This document shows, one piece after another, positions 1 through 9,383 of a DNA stretch of 64,000 bases. The translations under genes were made by a program, and so were the position numbers. Numbering within the stretch: the first letter of the stretch is position 1; each line of letters opens with the position of its first letter. A model generated the notes under the pieces. It was not told the DNA's origin. It saw only the letters and a list, made by a program, of their open reading frames with translations, and did not search any database. Origin of the DNA: Nocardioides sp. YIM 152315 (GTDB lineage: Bacteria; Actinomycetota; Actinomycetes; Propionibacteriales; Nocardioidaceae); assembly GCF_029210375.1 (NCBI RefSeq), contig NZ_JARGER010000042.1, positions 62,001 to 126,000 of the forward strand, read 5' to 3'.

Positions 1-743
1 TCCGCCTCCCCCTCGAGACTCACGGTCGGAACCCTGATGGACGGCCGAAGGGCGAGCGCCCGCTCGAGCTCTTCGTATCGCGGATCGCCTGGTACGTGCC
101 CGAGCCGGTGCCGGTAGGAGTGCAGCACGACGTCGACGTAGTCCGGGTTCGCGAACGCCTCGGCAGCGCGGTCCAGCGTCTCCTGGTCGAAGTCCCACGC
201 CGGGGAGTTCCGACGCCAAATGACCTCGGCGATCTCGCGACGGTGAGCGGTCAGCCCGGCCCGACCGCGCTCGGTGAGGAAGTAGTAGAAGTACCAGAAC
301 CCGGCCTCGAGGTCGGGCCGGATGGGTCGGCCGGCAGCCGCGATGTCCTGGATCAGGTACCCGTTGACGCTGACCAGCCCGGTCACCCTCTCGGGCCACA
401 GGGCCGCGACCACGCACGCGGCCCGCCCGCCCCAGTCGTAGCCAGCGAGGACGGCGTCGGAAATGTCGAGCGCGTCGAGCAGGTCAAGCACGTCGGCCCC
501 GAGGGCTGCCTGCTGCCCGGACCGAGGCGTCTCGCCGTCAAGGAAGCGCGTGGCGCCGTGGCCACGCAGGTGAGGCACGATTGTCCGGAACCCCAGCCCG
601 GCCAGCCGTGGAGCGACCTCGACATAGCTGTGCACGTCATATGGGTAGCCGTGCAGCAGCACGACGGGTCGCCCGGATGCAGGTCCGATCTCGGCGTACG
701 CGACGTCGAGGACCGGGGTGCGGGCGAACTTCAGGGGTGTCAT
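1..743 (-). CDS. alpha/beta hydrolase, epoxide-hydrolase type (C-terminus cut by window edge)
   Basis: The reading frame opens at ATG 743-741 and runs left without a stop to the window edge, so about 247 residues are visible and the C-terminus is missing. The protein starts MTPLKFARTP and carries the oxyanion-hole motif HGYP near residue 31. The nucleophile elbow GYDWGGR near residue 97 has Asp in place of the usual Ser, which is typical of epoxide hydrolases and haloalkane dehalogenases. A YFYYF stretch near residue 150 lies where the cap domain supplies the ring-opening tyrosines. The catalytic His should lie beyond the edge. The likely reaction is hydrolysis of an epoxide or related ester; the substrate cannot be told. 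It is transcribed away from the sigma-factor group. Confidence 0.8.
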   Translation of the reverse strand, partial: MTPLKFARTPVLDVAYAEIGPASGRPVVLLHGYPYDVHSYVEVAPRLAGLGFRTIVPHLRGHGATRFLDGETPRSGQQAALGADVLDLLDALDISDAVLAGYDWGGRAACVVAALWPERVTGLVSVNGYLIQDIAAAGRPIRPDLEAGFWYFYYFLTERGRAGLTAHRREIAEVIWRRNSPAWDFDQETLDRAAEAFANPDYVDVVLHSYRHRLGHVPGDPRYEELERALALRPSIRVPTVSLEGEA

Positions 744-851
744 GGCGATGTGTCCTGTCACGGTTCCGACGGTGATGCGGTCGTGAACTGCGACCGAGTG
801 TCGAACCCCTGCGTGACAGTCGCCGGGTCGTGCCGGCGGGAGGCGTGAACC

Positions 852-1073
852 ATGAACGAGAGCACGAACAACTGGCCCGGACCGAGCCCGCGACGCAGCA
901 CCAACGAGGTGCTCGCCGCGATCCGAGCCGATGTCGAGAACGAACTCGCCCACCTCGAGGCGAGTGCGGACCTCCCGAACGACGACGAGCCCGCGAGGGA
1001 GTACTTCGAGACTCGGATTCGCAGCCTACGGGACGCCACCGCTGCGCTCGAGCAGGCTCCCGAGGAGCGCTGA
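852..1073 (+). CDS. small acidic hypothetical protein upstream of a sigma factor
   Basis: 73 residues, MNESTNNWPG to QAPEER, with a GGGAGG ribosome site 8-13 bases before the ATG. It is rich in Glu, Asp and Arg, and most of it is predictably helical (residues 18-70). No family was recognised. It lies 76 bases upstream of the sigma factor on the same strand, so it may be co-transcribed. A role as a small regulator of the sigma factor is possible but unsupported. Confidence 0.5.
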   Translation: MNESTNNWPGPSPRRSTNEVLAAIRADVENELAHLEASADLPNDDEPAREYFETRIRSLRDATAALEQAPEER

Positions 1074-1149
1074 GCCGCGCCGACTGCCTGTCACGACAGC
1101 CGTCGCAGCGCGGTCGGTCTTGGCGACATCCCCCACGTAGGAGGCACGG

Positions 1150-1836
1150 ATGAGCACCACGGAACGCGGCGCCCGGAACGCGGCACTGACCGCCCAACTC
1201 CAGCAAGCGGGCAACGCCGAGCGCGACGGCATCATCGACGCCCTCGTGCTGGGCAACCTCGACATTGCACGCTCCGTCGCTCGGCGATACGCCGGCAGGT
1301 CTGGGTTCGGGCAGGATCTCGAGCAGGTCGCCTCCTTGGCCCTCGTGCGCGCCGCCCAGGAGTTCGACCCCGCGCGGGGCCATGAGTTCCTCACGTACGC
1401 GATGCCGTGCGTGCGTGGCGCCGTCAAGCACTACTTCCGAGACTCGGCCTGGGTGGTGCGACCCCCACGCGACGTGCAGCAACACCACGTCGCCCACAGT
1501 GGCGTGACCGACCACGTCACGGACGGCGTCCAGGTCGAGAGCTGCTTCCGTCCGTGGAGCCTGGACGCTCCGATGCCGGGCGACGAAACCCCCCTCGGGG
1601 CGACGCTCGAGGACGACGCGGATCGGTCCTGGGAGAGGGCCGAGGACCGGCTGTGGCTCTGGCCGCAGCTGAGCAGTCTGCCACCGCGAGCGCAGCGCAT
1701 CATCTTCCTGCGGTTCTTCGAGGACCGGACGCAGCAGCAGATCGCCGATGAACTGGGGATGACACAGTTCCACGTCTCCCGGCTGCTGTCCCGGCACCTG
1801 GCCGAACTGCGCGAGAAGATGGCTGAGGCAGCGTGA
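1150..1836 (+). CDS. RNA polymerase sigma factor, SigB/SigF family
   Basis: 228 residues with an AGGAGG ribosome site 6-11 bases upstream of the ATG. Region 2 lies at about residues 36-110 (ARSVARRYAGRSGFGQDLEQ and the QEFDPARGHEFLTYA core). Region 4 lies at about 175-222, with LPPRAQRIIFLRFFEDRTQQ followed by the helix-turn-helix IADELGMTQFHVSRLLS. Region 3 is short and divergent. This layout matches the stress or sporulation sigma factors SigB/SigF, which redirect RNA polymerase to a special promoter set. No anti-sigma kinase (RsbW/SpoIIAB type) is adjacent. The stop overlaps a GTG of the next gene, so the two are probably co-translated. Confidence 0.88.
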   Translation: MSTTERGARNAALTAQLQQAGNAERDGIIDALVLGNLDIARSVARRYAGRSGFGQDLEQVASLALVRAAQEFDPARGHEFLTYAMPCVRGAVKHYFRDSAWVVRPPRDVQQHHVAHSGVTDHVTDGVQVESCFRPWSLDAPMPGDETPLGATLEDDADRSWERAEDRLWLWPQLSSLPPRAQRIIFLRFFEDRTQQQIADELGMTQFHVSRLLSRHLAELREKMAEAA

Positions 1837-2180
1837 GGACCCGGGACGCCGTACCGATGTTGGACGACTGGGAGGCCCAAGAACTCGCGGCCATCGAGCG
1901 CGAGCTCAGCTCGGACCCCGCGCTCGTCCGCAGACTGGCCGGCCCGACTCGCCGCGAACGTCGCTGGTGCAGACTCGAGCGACGGTTCTACCCGCTTGGG
2001 TTCCTGCTCTGCGCGGTCGCCTACATGCTCATGGCGTTGGGCAGCGGTCAACTGCCACTTGTGCTCGAATCCGCTGCCGTCGGTCTCGCCGCCTGGGTCG
2101 TGCTCGAAGCCAGGGCCGTCGGCATACGTGAGTTCGTCGGAGCCGGTCTGCAAGGCATGGGGAGGTGGCTCCATGGGTGA
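1833..2180 (+). CDS. DUF3040 membrane protein
   Basis: 115 residues if translation starts at the GTG overlapping the sigma-factor stop. An ATG at 1857 (MLDDWEAQ) is an alternative start. The N-terminal part, DDWEAQELAAIERELSSDP, is the DUF3040 signature common in actinobacteria. It is followed by a basic stretch and two hydrophobic segments, at about residues 52-70 and 75-95. The function of DUF3040 is unknown. The GTGA overlap suggests translational coupling with the sigma factor, so a membrane partner role is conceivable. Confidence 0.7.
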   Translation: MRTRDAVPMLDDWEAQELAAIERELSSDPALVRRLAGPTRRERRWCRLERRFYPLGFLLCAVAYMLMALGSGQLPLVLESAAVGLAAWVVLEARAVGIREFVGAGLQGMGRWLHG

Positions 2181-2414
2181 TCACCACACCACCCTGACGA
2201 CTCCGTTCACTGGCCGCGCGACCGCGGACGAAGTTCTCGCCGGCGTCGACCTCTCAGGGACGATGGCGTCCTTGGCGCTGATGCCGGCATGGATGGCATC
2301 GCCTGCAGCGGGTGTCGCGCGCTCGAGGTCACGGTTGTCGTGAGCGGAGGCGAGATATTCCTGGGCCTTCTGCAGGAAGCTGCGTGCGTGGTTCTTGCTC
2401 TGCGCGCTCGTCAT
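2181..2414 (-). CDS. HEPN-domain protein, probably C-terminally truncated (toxin partner)
   Basis: 77 residues. The first 50 (SFLQKAQEYLASA, GDAIHAGISAKDAI) match the first two helices of HEPN toxins. The usual protein is about 110-140 residues. Here the sequence departs from the family after KDAIV and ends in a low-quality tail with no R-x(4-6)-H ribonuclease motif. ATGA overlap with the upstream nucleotidyltransferase places it in a MNT-HEPN (type VII) toxin-antitoxin arrangement. I infer that the HEPN gene has lost its 3' half and is inactive, although a minimal HEPN cannot be excluded. Confidence 0.6.
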   Translation of the reverse strand: MTSAQSKNHARSFLQKAQEYLASAHDNRDLERATPAAGDAIHAGISAKDAIVPERSTPARTSSAVARPVNGVVRVVW

Positions 2415-2998
2415 GAGGCGGCCCGGGATGGACGGGGCAGGCGGCCGAGGAGAGCGACGCCGTCGCGAAGGATCTCCGCGACGACAGGCTCGCGGGTTGC
2501 CGCGTCTTGGGAGAACTGCTCCGGAGTGAGGTGGAGGACGTCGCAGTTGTTGCCGAGCCGGGTGCGGACGCTGTCGGCGAGCGCGACGCGACCATCCCAG
2601 TCCTCGGGGCCGACGACGGCGAGGTCGATGTCGCTGTCGGCCTGGGCCTCGCCGCGCGCGGCCGAGCCGAAGAGGATGACGGCGTCGACGCCGCTCGCGG
2701 TCTCCGTGACGACGTGGGTCAGCATGGCGAGTGGGCTGGCGAGCAGGCGCAGGGGAGCGACGGCATCGTGGTGGTCGTTGATCCGGTGGACGCCCGCGCG
2801 GCCGACGGTCTCGGTGGTGATGATGCCGATCTGCTCCAGGTCCCGCAGCGCCTGCTGGACGGCGCCGAGGCTGTGACGGTCGCCGACCAGCGCGTGGACG
2901 CGGCGCCCGGTCAACGGCGCGCCGGTGCGCAGCAGGGCCGCGAGCACCGCGCCGCGGGCTCCTGGCATCAGCCCCCCGAAGGCCTCACCGAAGTTCAC
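2411..2998 (-). CDS. MNT-type nucleotidyltransferase with N-terminal winged helix (antitoxin)
   Basis: 195 residues. Residues 1-70 form a winged-helix-like region (PLTGRRVHALVGDRHSLGAV and QALRDLEQIGIITTE). The nucleotidyltransferase core follows, with the signature GSAARGEAQADSDIDLAVV near residue 110, where the two Asp residues bind metal. In MNT-HEPN systems this enzyme AMPylates the HEPN toxin and so silences it; the fused winged helix could autoregulate the operon. It overlaps the HEPN gene by four bases. The start was chosen because the winged helix begins directly after it. The palindrome-rich stretch at 2999-3020 (GTGATCAT) may be its promoter/operator. Confidence 0.8.
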   Translation of the reverse strand: MNFGEAFGGLMPGARGAVLAALLRTGAPLTGRRVHALVGDRHSLGAVQQALRDLEQIGIITTETVGRAGVHRINDHHDAVAPLRLLASPLAMLTHVVTETASGVDAVILFGSAARGEAQADSDIDLAVVGPEDWDGRVALADSVRTRLGNNCDVLHLTPEQFSQDAATREPVVAEILRDGVALLGRLPRPSRAAS

Positions 2999-3139
2999 GT
3001 GAACAGAATAGTGATCATATGAGCGGCTGCCTAGTCAACGCACGTTGGTGCAGCAACGGCCCTCGCGGGTCGTCAGCAACCGTTCTGGTGGATCTCCTGC
3101 GGTATTTCTGCGGTATCTGGCCCGATTCGGGCCAGCGAG

Positions 3140-3180
3140 AAGGGCCTCCGACACTGCATCGCTGCAGGTCAGAGGCCCTT
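3140..3180 (+). terminator. intrinsic terminator
   Basis: A perfect 9-bp stem, AAGGGCCTC (3140-3148) with GAGGCCCTT (3172-3180), encloses an inner CTGCA/TGCAG pairing and is followed by TTCTGGTTCT. It lies 20 bases left of the att-like repeat. The fragment GGTCAGAGGCC within it recurs 12 bases upstream of the second att-like repeat (23678-23688), so this may be the end of a former integrase transcription unit. Confidence 0.6.
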
Positions 3181-3200
3181 TTCTGGTTCTAAGGCGTCTC

Positions 3201-3213
3201 AGATGTCGTAGTA
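3201..3213 (+). repeat. 13-bp direct repeat, left att-like copy
   Basis: AGATGTCGTAGTA, identical to 23700-23712. On the minus strand it reads TAC TAC GAC ATC followed by TGA, which reproduces the last four codons (YYDI) and a stop of glnA. A chance exact match of this 13-mer in the window is unlikely. It is interpreted as the left attachment-site remnant of an island integrated at the glnA 3' end. Confidence 0.6.
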
Positions 3214-4359
3214 CTGACTGACTGACCCGTGCTGACCTGCGCAAACGTCGAGATCCCCCGGAGGTTTGTACCGGGCTTGTAACGGACTAGCTCTTCGCGT
3301 AGGGCTCTTGCAGCGACGCGGTCCACCTAGATTCGGCTAGAAATCGCCCACTCTCTAGGTCCTACCGAGCGGCGGCACGCACCACTCACAGCAACAGTGG
3401 AGGCGGTGCTGACGCACAGGGGTCAGCGGCTGGTTTGGCCCCATGAGTGCAGCCAACCGCAAAGGATCGCGCTGACGCTCACCACGATGTGTGGCTTCCC
3501 GATGACCAGCGATGTGGAGTGCGTCGCGCTGGTGGAGAGAACCAATCCTGACCTGCGGTGACGCGTTCACAGGGCGATGGGAGCCGTGAGTCGTGGAGGT
3601 CTCTCCTCGAGAACCACCCCGTGGCGGCGCAGGACGTCGAGGAGCTCCTGGCGGTGCTCAACGACACGACGACCCGTCGGACCGGAAAGCGGTCCGCGGA
3701 TCGGATGAGCCGTTGGAGCCATGGAAGAAGGGATTCGGCTCGAAGGAATCCAAGTTGAGCACTTGCCGCGCGACGTCGGCGAAACTGGTGAAGGAGTGCG
3801 CGTGCGCCAGTTGGCGCGCGAGACCCCTCGCGTCGATGTCGGCGAGCTCGGTCAGATGGTTCAGCATCGCGAACCCGTCGCCCTCCGGTCTCCGCGGCGG
3901 TGAACGACGGGACCGTGCAGCTCGCCGAGCCGCTGAGGCGAGAAGGTGCTCTTCATCCAGGAGGCGCGCCGGGGGCGGTTGACGCTGCGGCGCAGGACGA
4001 CGAGTCCGCGGATACCGCGGGCGATCTCGCTCAGCTCGATCGCGAGGGAGCAGCACCGCACTCGGTATGTGCGACGGCTCAGCCATCGTCTGTCGGACCC
4101 CGAGGATCGGTGCTATGGCCGGACCAAAGGCGCCTGCGCAGGCTTTCTCAAACCGTTGTGAGAAGTTGCGCGATCAGCCGCTGCTTCGTGGCTCGGCGCG
4201 CCTGAGCTCGACCCGGCCGTTGGGCGGAACCGGACGCCCTCGGCTCGAAGGATGCCGGATGCCGTGGCGCCGTGGTAGGCGGCGCCCGGTGCGGCTGACG
4301 ACGGGGCCTCCAGGCAGTACGCCTAACGGAGGAGTGCCCACCCGCCCCGAGCCCAGAGC

Positions 4360-5154
4360 TCAGTCGGCGACGTCGTCCGGGTCTCCGCCCCGGACGGTGA
4401 TCAGTCCAGGGATGTCCGAGATCGACGCGATCAGCGTGCTGAAGGGCAGCTTGCCACGCAGCAGGAGCGTCACGCGCGTGCGGTTGTCGAGGGTCGCACG
4501 GCCGAAGCCCTCGTCCTCCTCGCGCAGACGCTCCTCACGGAGTACGTCGAGCCGGGATGCGGAGCTTCGGTCCACGGAGACGTCGGCGACGATGTACCCG
4601 TGCTCGGTGCATGTCGAGAGGACCCGGGCTAGTACGAGGTGGCCGGGTTCGTATGTGAGTGCCAGTTGCGTGGCGATGTCGCTGCCGGTCGGCAGCGTCC
4701 GTGCGACGTGGACCAGCCCGAAGGTGATCACGAAGTGCCCGATGGTGGCAGCCAGGGCGAGCACGTACAGGTGCGCGCCGCAGGCCATGCCGACCGCGCA
4801 GGTGACCCAGATGGTGGCTGCGGTTGTCAGTCCCCGCACGGCGTCCTTGCGCACGAAGATCAGTCCGCCACCGAGGAACCCGATGCCGGACACGATCTGT
4901 GCGGCGACCCGCGCCGGGTCGTATCGCGTGATGCCGTCGTACATCACGTCGGCGAATCCGTACTTGCTCACGAGCACGAACACGGCCGTCCCGAGCCCGA
5001 CCAGGGTGTGGGTGCGCAGTCCGGCGCTCTTCTGGTGGTACTCCCGCTCCAGGCCGATCAGAGCGGACAGGCCGAGAGCCACCAGCAGATCGACCAGCTG
5101 CCACCAGGTGTTCGTTTCGATGCTGGATTCCAGGACGGTCAGGTAGGGGTTCAT
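4360..5154 (-). CDS. MgtC/SapB family membrane protein
   Basis: 264 residues. The N-terminal half has about five hydrophobic segments and the MgtC signature regions ALIGLEREYHQKSAGLRTHT and GIGFLGGGLIFVRKDAVRGL. The C-terminal part (about 165-264) is a soluble ACT-like domain. MgtC proteins are linked to Mg2+ limitation and, in some bacteria, to control of phosphate uptake and ATP homeostasis; they are not proven transporters. The start overlaps the end of the inositol monophosphatase gene (ATGA), so it is the last gene of the phytase operon. A role in handling Mg2+ or phosphate released from phytate, a Mg2+/Ca2+ chelate, is an inference. Confidence 0.88.
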   Translation of the reverse strand: MNPYLTVLESSIETNTWWQLVDLLVALGLSALIGLEREYHQKSAGLRTHTLVGLGTAVFVLVSKYGFADVMYDGITRYDPARVAAQIVSGIGFLGGGLIFVRKDAVRGLTTAATIWVTCAVGMACGAHLYVLALAATIGHFVITFGLVHVARTLPTGSDIATQLALTYEPGHLVLARVLSTCTEHGYIVADVSVDRSSASRLDVLREERLREEDEGFGRATLDNRTRVTLLLRGKLPFSTLIASISDIPGLITVRGGDPDDVAD

Positions 5155-6032
5155 TCGTGGGAGAGCCCAGCTGGCAGTGCGATCCGGTCGGCCGAACGCG
5201 TCGGGTCGACCTGCTCGAGGATCGGCCCGTGTAGCCGACCGTTGCTGGCCACCATCGTGGTGTCACCGGGACGCCATTCGTCGCCGTCGTACGTCGTGAC
5301 GGACCCGCCGGCCTCACGGACCAGGAGGGCGCCGACCGCCCAGTCCCACGGGCCATCGTCGTGCTCCCAGTAGCCGTCGAAGAGACCGCAGGCGACCCAC
5401 GCCATATCGAGACCGGCGCACCCAAGGCGGCGGACGTCGCGTACCAGCGGGGTGATCCGGCCGAAGGCCGCGAGGTTGTTGCGCGCCGGGTTGACGGCTC
5501 GGTCGTAGGGGAAACCCGTCGATAGCACGGACTCGCTGAGCCGCGAGGTCGACGCCACGTGCACCCGCGTGCGACCGACGAAGCTGCCCCGGCCCGCTTG
5601 GGCCCAGTGGATCCGCCGGCGCACCACGTCTGCGGTGGCGCCGACGAGCATCCGCTCGCCGTCCCAGAAGCCGATGTTGCAGGCGAAGTGCGGGACGCCG
5701 CGGAAGTAGTTGGTCGTCCCGTCGACCGGGTCCAAGAACCAGGTGGGACGACGCAGATCCACGCCCGCCGAGAGGTCCGCGGACTCCTCGGCGACGATGG
5801 CGTGCATCGGGTAGACGGCCGCGATCCGCCTGCGCAGGAAGGCCTCCACGCGTAGGTCGGTCGCGGTCAACAGGTCAGCAGTGGAGCTCTTGGTGCGCGC
5901 CCGGGTGGGGCGGGCGGTACGCCGGATCCGCCGCGCGGCTTCCCGCGCCAGCTCGAGCGTGAACGCGCGCAGCGCGCGACGTTCCGACCGCTCCTGCGCC
6001 AGACTGGGCTGGCTTCCCCGGACGCGCACCAT
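5151..6032 (-). CDS. inositol monophosphatase family phosphatase
   Basis: 293 residues. The metal-binding motif DPVDGTTNY near residue 100 and the second motif WDWAVGALLVREAGG near residue 233 are both present, with the EES of metal site 1 near residue 78. These are the catalytic elements of Mg2+-dependent, Li+-sensitive phosphatases of the IMPase/HisN/FBPase group. The protein has an Arg-rich N-terminal extension of about 50 residues and no signal peptide, so it should be cytoplasmic. It begins 2 bases after the phytase stop and overlaps mgtC. Dephosphorylation of inositol phosphates produced by the phytase is the likely role; histidinol phosphate is the main alternative substrate. Confidence 0.88.
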   Translation of the reverse strand: MVRVRGSQPSLAQERSERRALRAFTLELAREAARRIRRTARPTRARTKSSTADLLTATDLRVEAFLRRRIAAVYPMHAIVAEESADLSAGVDLRRPTWFLDPVDGTTNYFRGVPHFACNIGFWDGERMLVGATADVVRRRIHWAQAGRGSFVGRTRVHVASTSRLSESVLSTGFPYDRAVNPARNNLAAFGRITPLVRDVRRLGCAGLDMAWVACGLFDGYWEHDDGPWDWAVGALLVREAGGSVTTYDGDEWRPGDTTMVASNGRLHGPILEQVDPTRSADRIALPAGLSHE

Positions 6033-6034
6033 CC

Positions 6035-7366
6035 TCAGGACCCGGTGTTGATGGTCAGGTCGAGCGGGCGGGCGATCCGCTCCCAGCCGACGAACTTGAA
6101 GTTCGTCTTCTCGCGGGTCTCACCCTCGGAGTCGACCTCCTCGGGCGTGTCGTGCCCGTCGTGGGCGATGAACAGGCCGCGGTCGAAGCCGCCCAGGGAC
6201 AGGTTGCTCACCGTCGAACCGTCGGACGACTCGACCTGGTCGTCGCCGAACCAGACCTCGAAGCTGCCCAGGAACTGGTGCCGGCCATCTCGCTCGTAGG
6301 CCACGAACGTGTTGTCGCCCTGGCTCGACGCCAGCAGGTAGCCGTCCTCGTCATCGTCGCCGTCGTAGTAGATCGACAGACCCTCGGCGTCGGCCGCGAT
6401 GTGCTTGCCGCCGTAGCCCGGGTCCTGCGAGAAGTCGTGCAGGCACTCCTCCTCGACGGGGTCGTAGGTGTAGGGCACGCCGTACTCCCGGACCTTGTCG
6501 ACGAGCGCGGGGCGGCCGCTGCCCAGCAGCGGGAAGGACCAGATGCCGACGTCCTCCTGGGCCGCGTATACGACCTGGGTGTCCCGGTCGATGACCATGC
6601 CCTCGACCTGCGGGCCGTCGCCGGGGTCCTCACAAGGGACCCAGGTCGTGCCGTTGGGCAGGGGGAAGGACTCGGGCAGCGTCACGGTGCGGACGGCCTG
6701 GTAGCTGACGCCGCTGGAGGTCGAGACGAGCCGGAAGATCCGCACGGCGCTGGTGTGCCGCTGGCTGACCGCGGCGTACACGCGGCCGGTGTCGGGGTCG
6801 AGCCAGGCCGCGAGGCCGTATGCGGTCTCCTGGTCGCGGACCTGCTCGCGCGTCGTGGCGAAGGCGTACGGCGCGTTGGGCGCGGTCACCTCGGTGAGCG
6901 GCTGCGCGGCGTGACCGTTGATGACGTAGGTGCGGATCAGGTCCGCGCCCCGGTCGCTGACGACCGCGAGGTCGACCCGGCTGCCGCCCAGTCGGGCGCC
7001 CTGCACGATGTCGACGTTGTTGAAGCGGCCGGGCTCGTCATCGGGGCCGGCGCCGGGCGGCACGGGTGCGGGAATGCTCTGCACGACCTGACCCTGGAGG
7101 TTGTAGACGTCGAGGCCGCCCTCCTTCTTCGTGCCCACGACCAGGCTGTGGCGCGAGTGCGCCCGGTCGGCCCAGATGGCCGGGTCGTCGCCGTTGGCAT
7201 TGCCACCGGCCTCGTCGTCGTACAGGGCTGGCGTCTCGACGGTGGCCGCGGCCCGCACCGGCGCGGCCGATGCGTGATGGCGATGGCCGGCTGCGGCGGT
7301 AGGGGCGGCGAGCACGAGAGCGGTCAGGCTCAGTGCGACTGCCGGGACTACGACTGGACGGTTCAT
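6035..7366 (-). CDS. secreted beta-propeller phytase (3-phytase)
   Basis: 443 residues. A signal peptide (MNRPVVVPAVALSLTALVLA, cleaved after about residue 26) is followed by the beta-propeller phytase domain. Visible family motifs are GDDPAIWADRAHSRHSLVVG near residue 60, KKEGGLDVYNLQG, the Ca2+-site-like NNVDIV, GLAAWLDPDTG and DAEGLSIYYDGDDDEDGYLL. These enzymes use Ca2+ to remove phosphates from phytate outside the cell, usually leaving lower inositol phosphates. It is the first gene of an operon with an inositol monophosphatase and MgtC. A TGTC-NN-GACA operator overlaps the -35 element of its promoter, linking its control to inositol catabolism. Confidence 0.92.
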   Translation of the reverse strand: MNRPVVVPAVALSLTALVLAAPTAAAGHRHHASAAPVRAAATVETPALYDDEAGGNANGDDPAIWADRAHSRHSLVVGTKKEGGLDVYNLQGQVVQSIPAPVPPGAGPDDEPGRFNNVDIVQGARLGGSRVDLAVVSDRGADLIRTYVINGHAAQPLTEVTAPNAPYAFATTREQVRDQETAYGLAAWLDPDTGRVYAAVSQRHTSAVRIFRLVSTSSGVSYQAVRTVTLPESFPLPNGTTWVPCEDPGDGPQVEGMVIDRDTQVVYAAQEDVGIWSFPLLGSGRPALVDKVREYGVPYTYDPVEEECLHDFSQDPGYGGKHIAADAEGLSIYYDGDDDEDGYLLASSQGDNTFVAYERDGRHQFLGSFEVWFGDDQVESSDGSTVSNLSLGGFDRGLFIAHDGHDTPEEVDSEGETREKTNFKFVGWERIARPLDLTINTGS

Positions 7367-7400
7367 GTGTCCTCCGAGTGGGCGTGTTCTGGACGATCAC

Positions 7401-7429
7401 TATGCACAGAGCCTTAGATAAGATGTCAA
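7401..7429 (-). promoter_or_regulatory. promoter of the phytase operon
   Basis: On the minus strand, TTGACA (7429-7424) is separated by 17 bases from TGCATA (7406-7401), about 35 bases before the phytase ATG. The -35 box lies inside the palindrome TGTCTTGACA, so a repressor bound there would block RNA polymerase. Confidence 0.6.
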
Positions 7430-7433
7430 GACA
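7424..7433. promoter_or_regulatory. TGTC-NN-GACA operator (phytase)
   Basis: TGTCAAGACA, followed by TATG. The same 10-bp palindrome type recurs at 14052, 21722 and 21815, always at promoters of the inositol module. Confidence 0.6.
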
Positions 7434-7479
7434 TATGGAGTTAAGAACGAACGTCTGGAAGACGAACGTGCGGCGACCC

Positions 7480-9381
<1,902 letters not shown>

Positions 9382-9383
9382 CG

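Larger units (their letters stand above)
3020..4359. other. 1.3-kb region without a convincing intact gene; likely decayed DNA at island edge
   Basis: No frame here has good start context and family resemblance. It contains a strong hairpin terminator (3140-3180) and a 13-bp repeat of the glnA 3' end (3201-3213). Two minus-strand stretches have protein-like composition in shifted frames: about 4055-3900 (LSEIARGIRGLVVLRRSVN) and about 3895-3740 (LNHLTELADIDARGLARQL). They look like parts of one decayed gene, but I recognise no family. The region separates the toxin-antitoxin pair from the phytate/inositol module. Confidence 0.45.

Noticed and set aside
3560..3680. Minus-strand fragment VEHRQELLDVLRRHGV resembling the first helix of a MNT antitoxin
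   Set aside because: Only one helix is similar, there is no GS-x9-DxD motif after it, and frames are broken; kept only as a hint of decay.
3658..4086. 142-codon minus-strand frame as a real gene
   Set aside because: The first 70 residues are Pro/Arg-rich and a second frame (3861-4061) looks more protein-like over the same bases, so neither frame alone is a convincing gene.
5151..6032. Assignment as histidinol-phosphatase HisN
   Set aside because: Family motifs alone cannot exclude it, but the operon with phytase, the shared promoter and the absence of his genes favour inositol phosphates.
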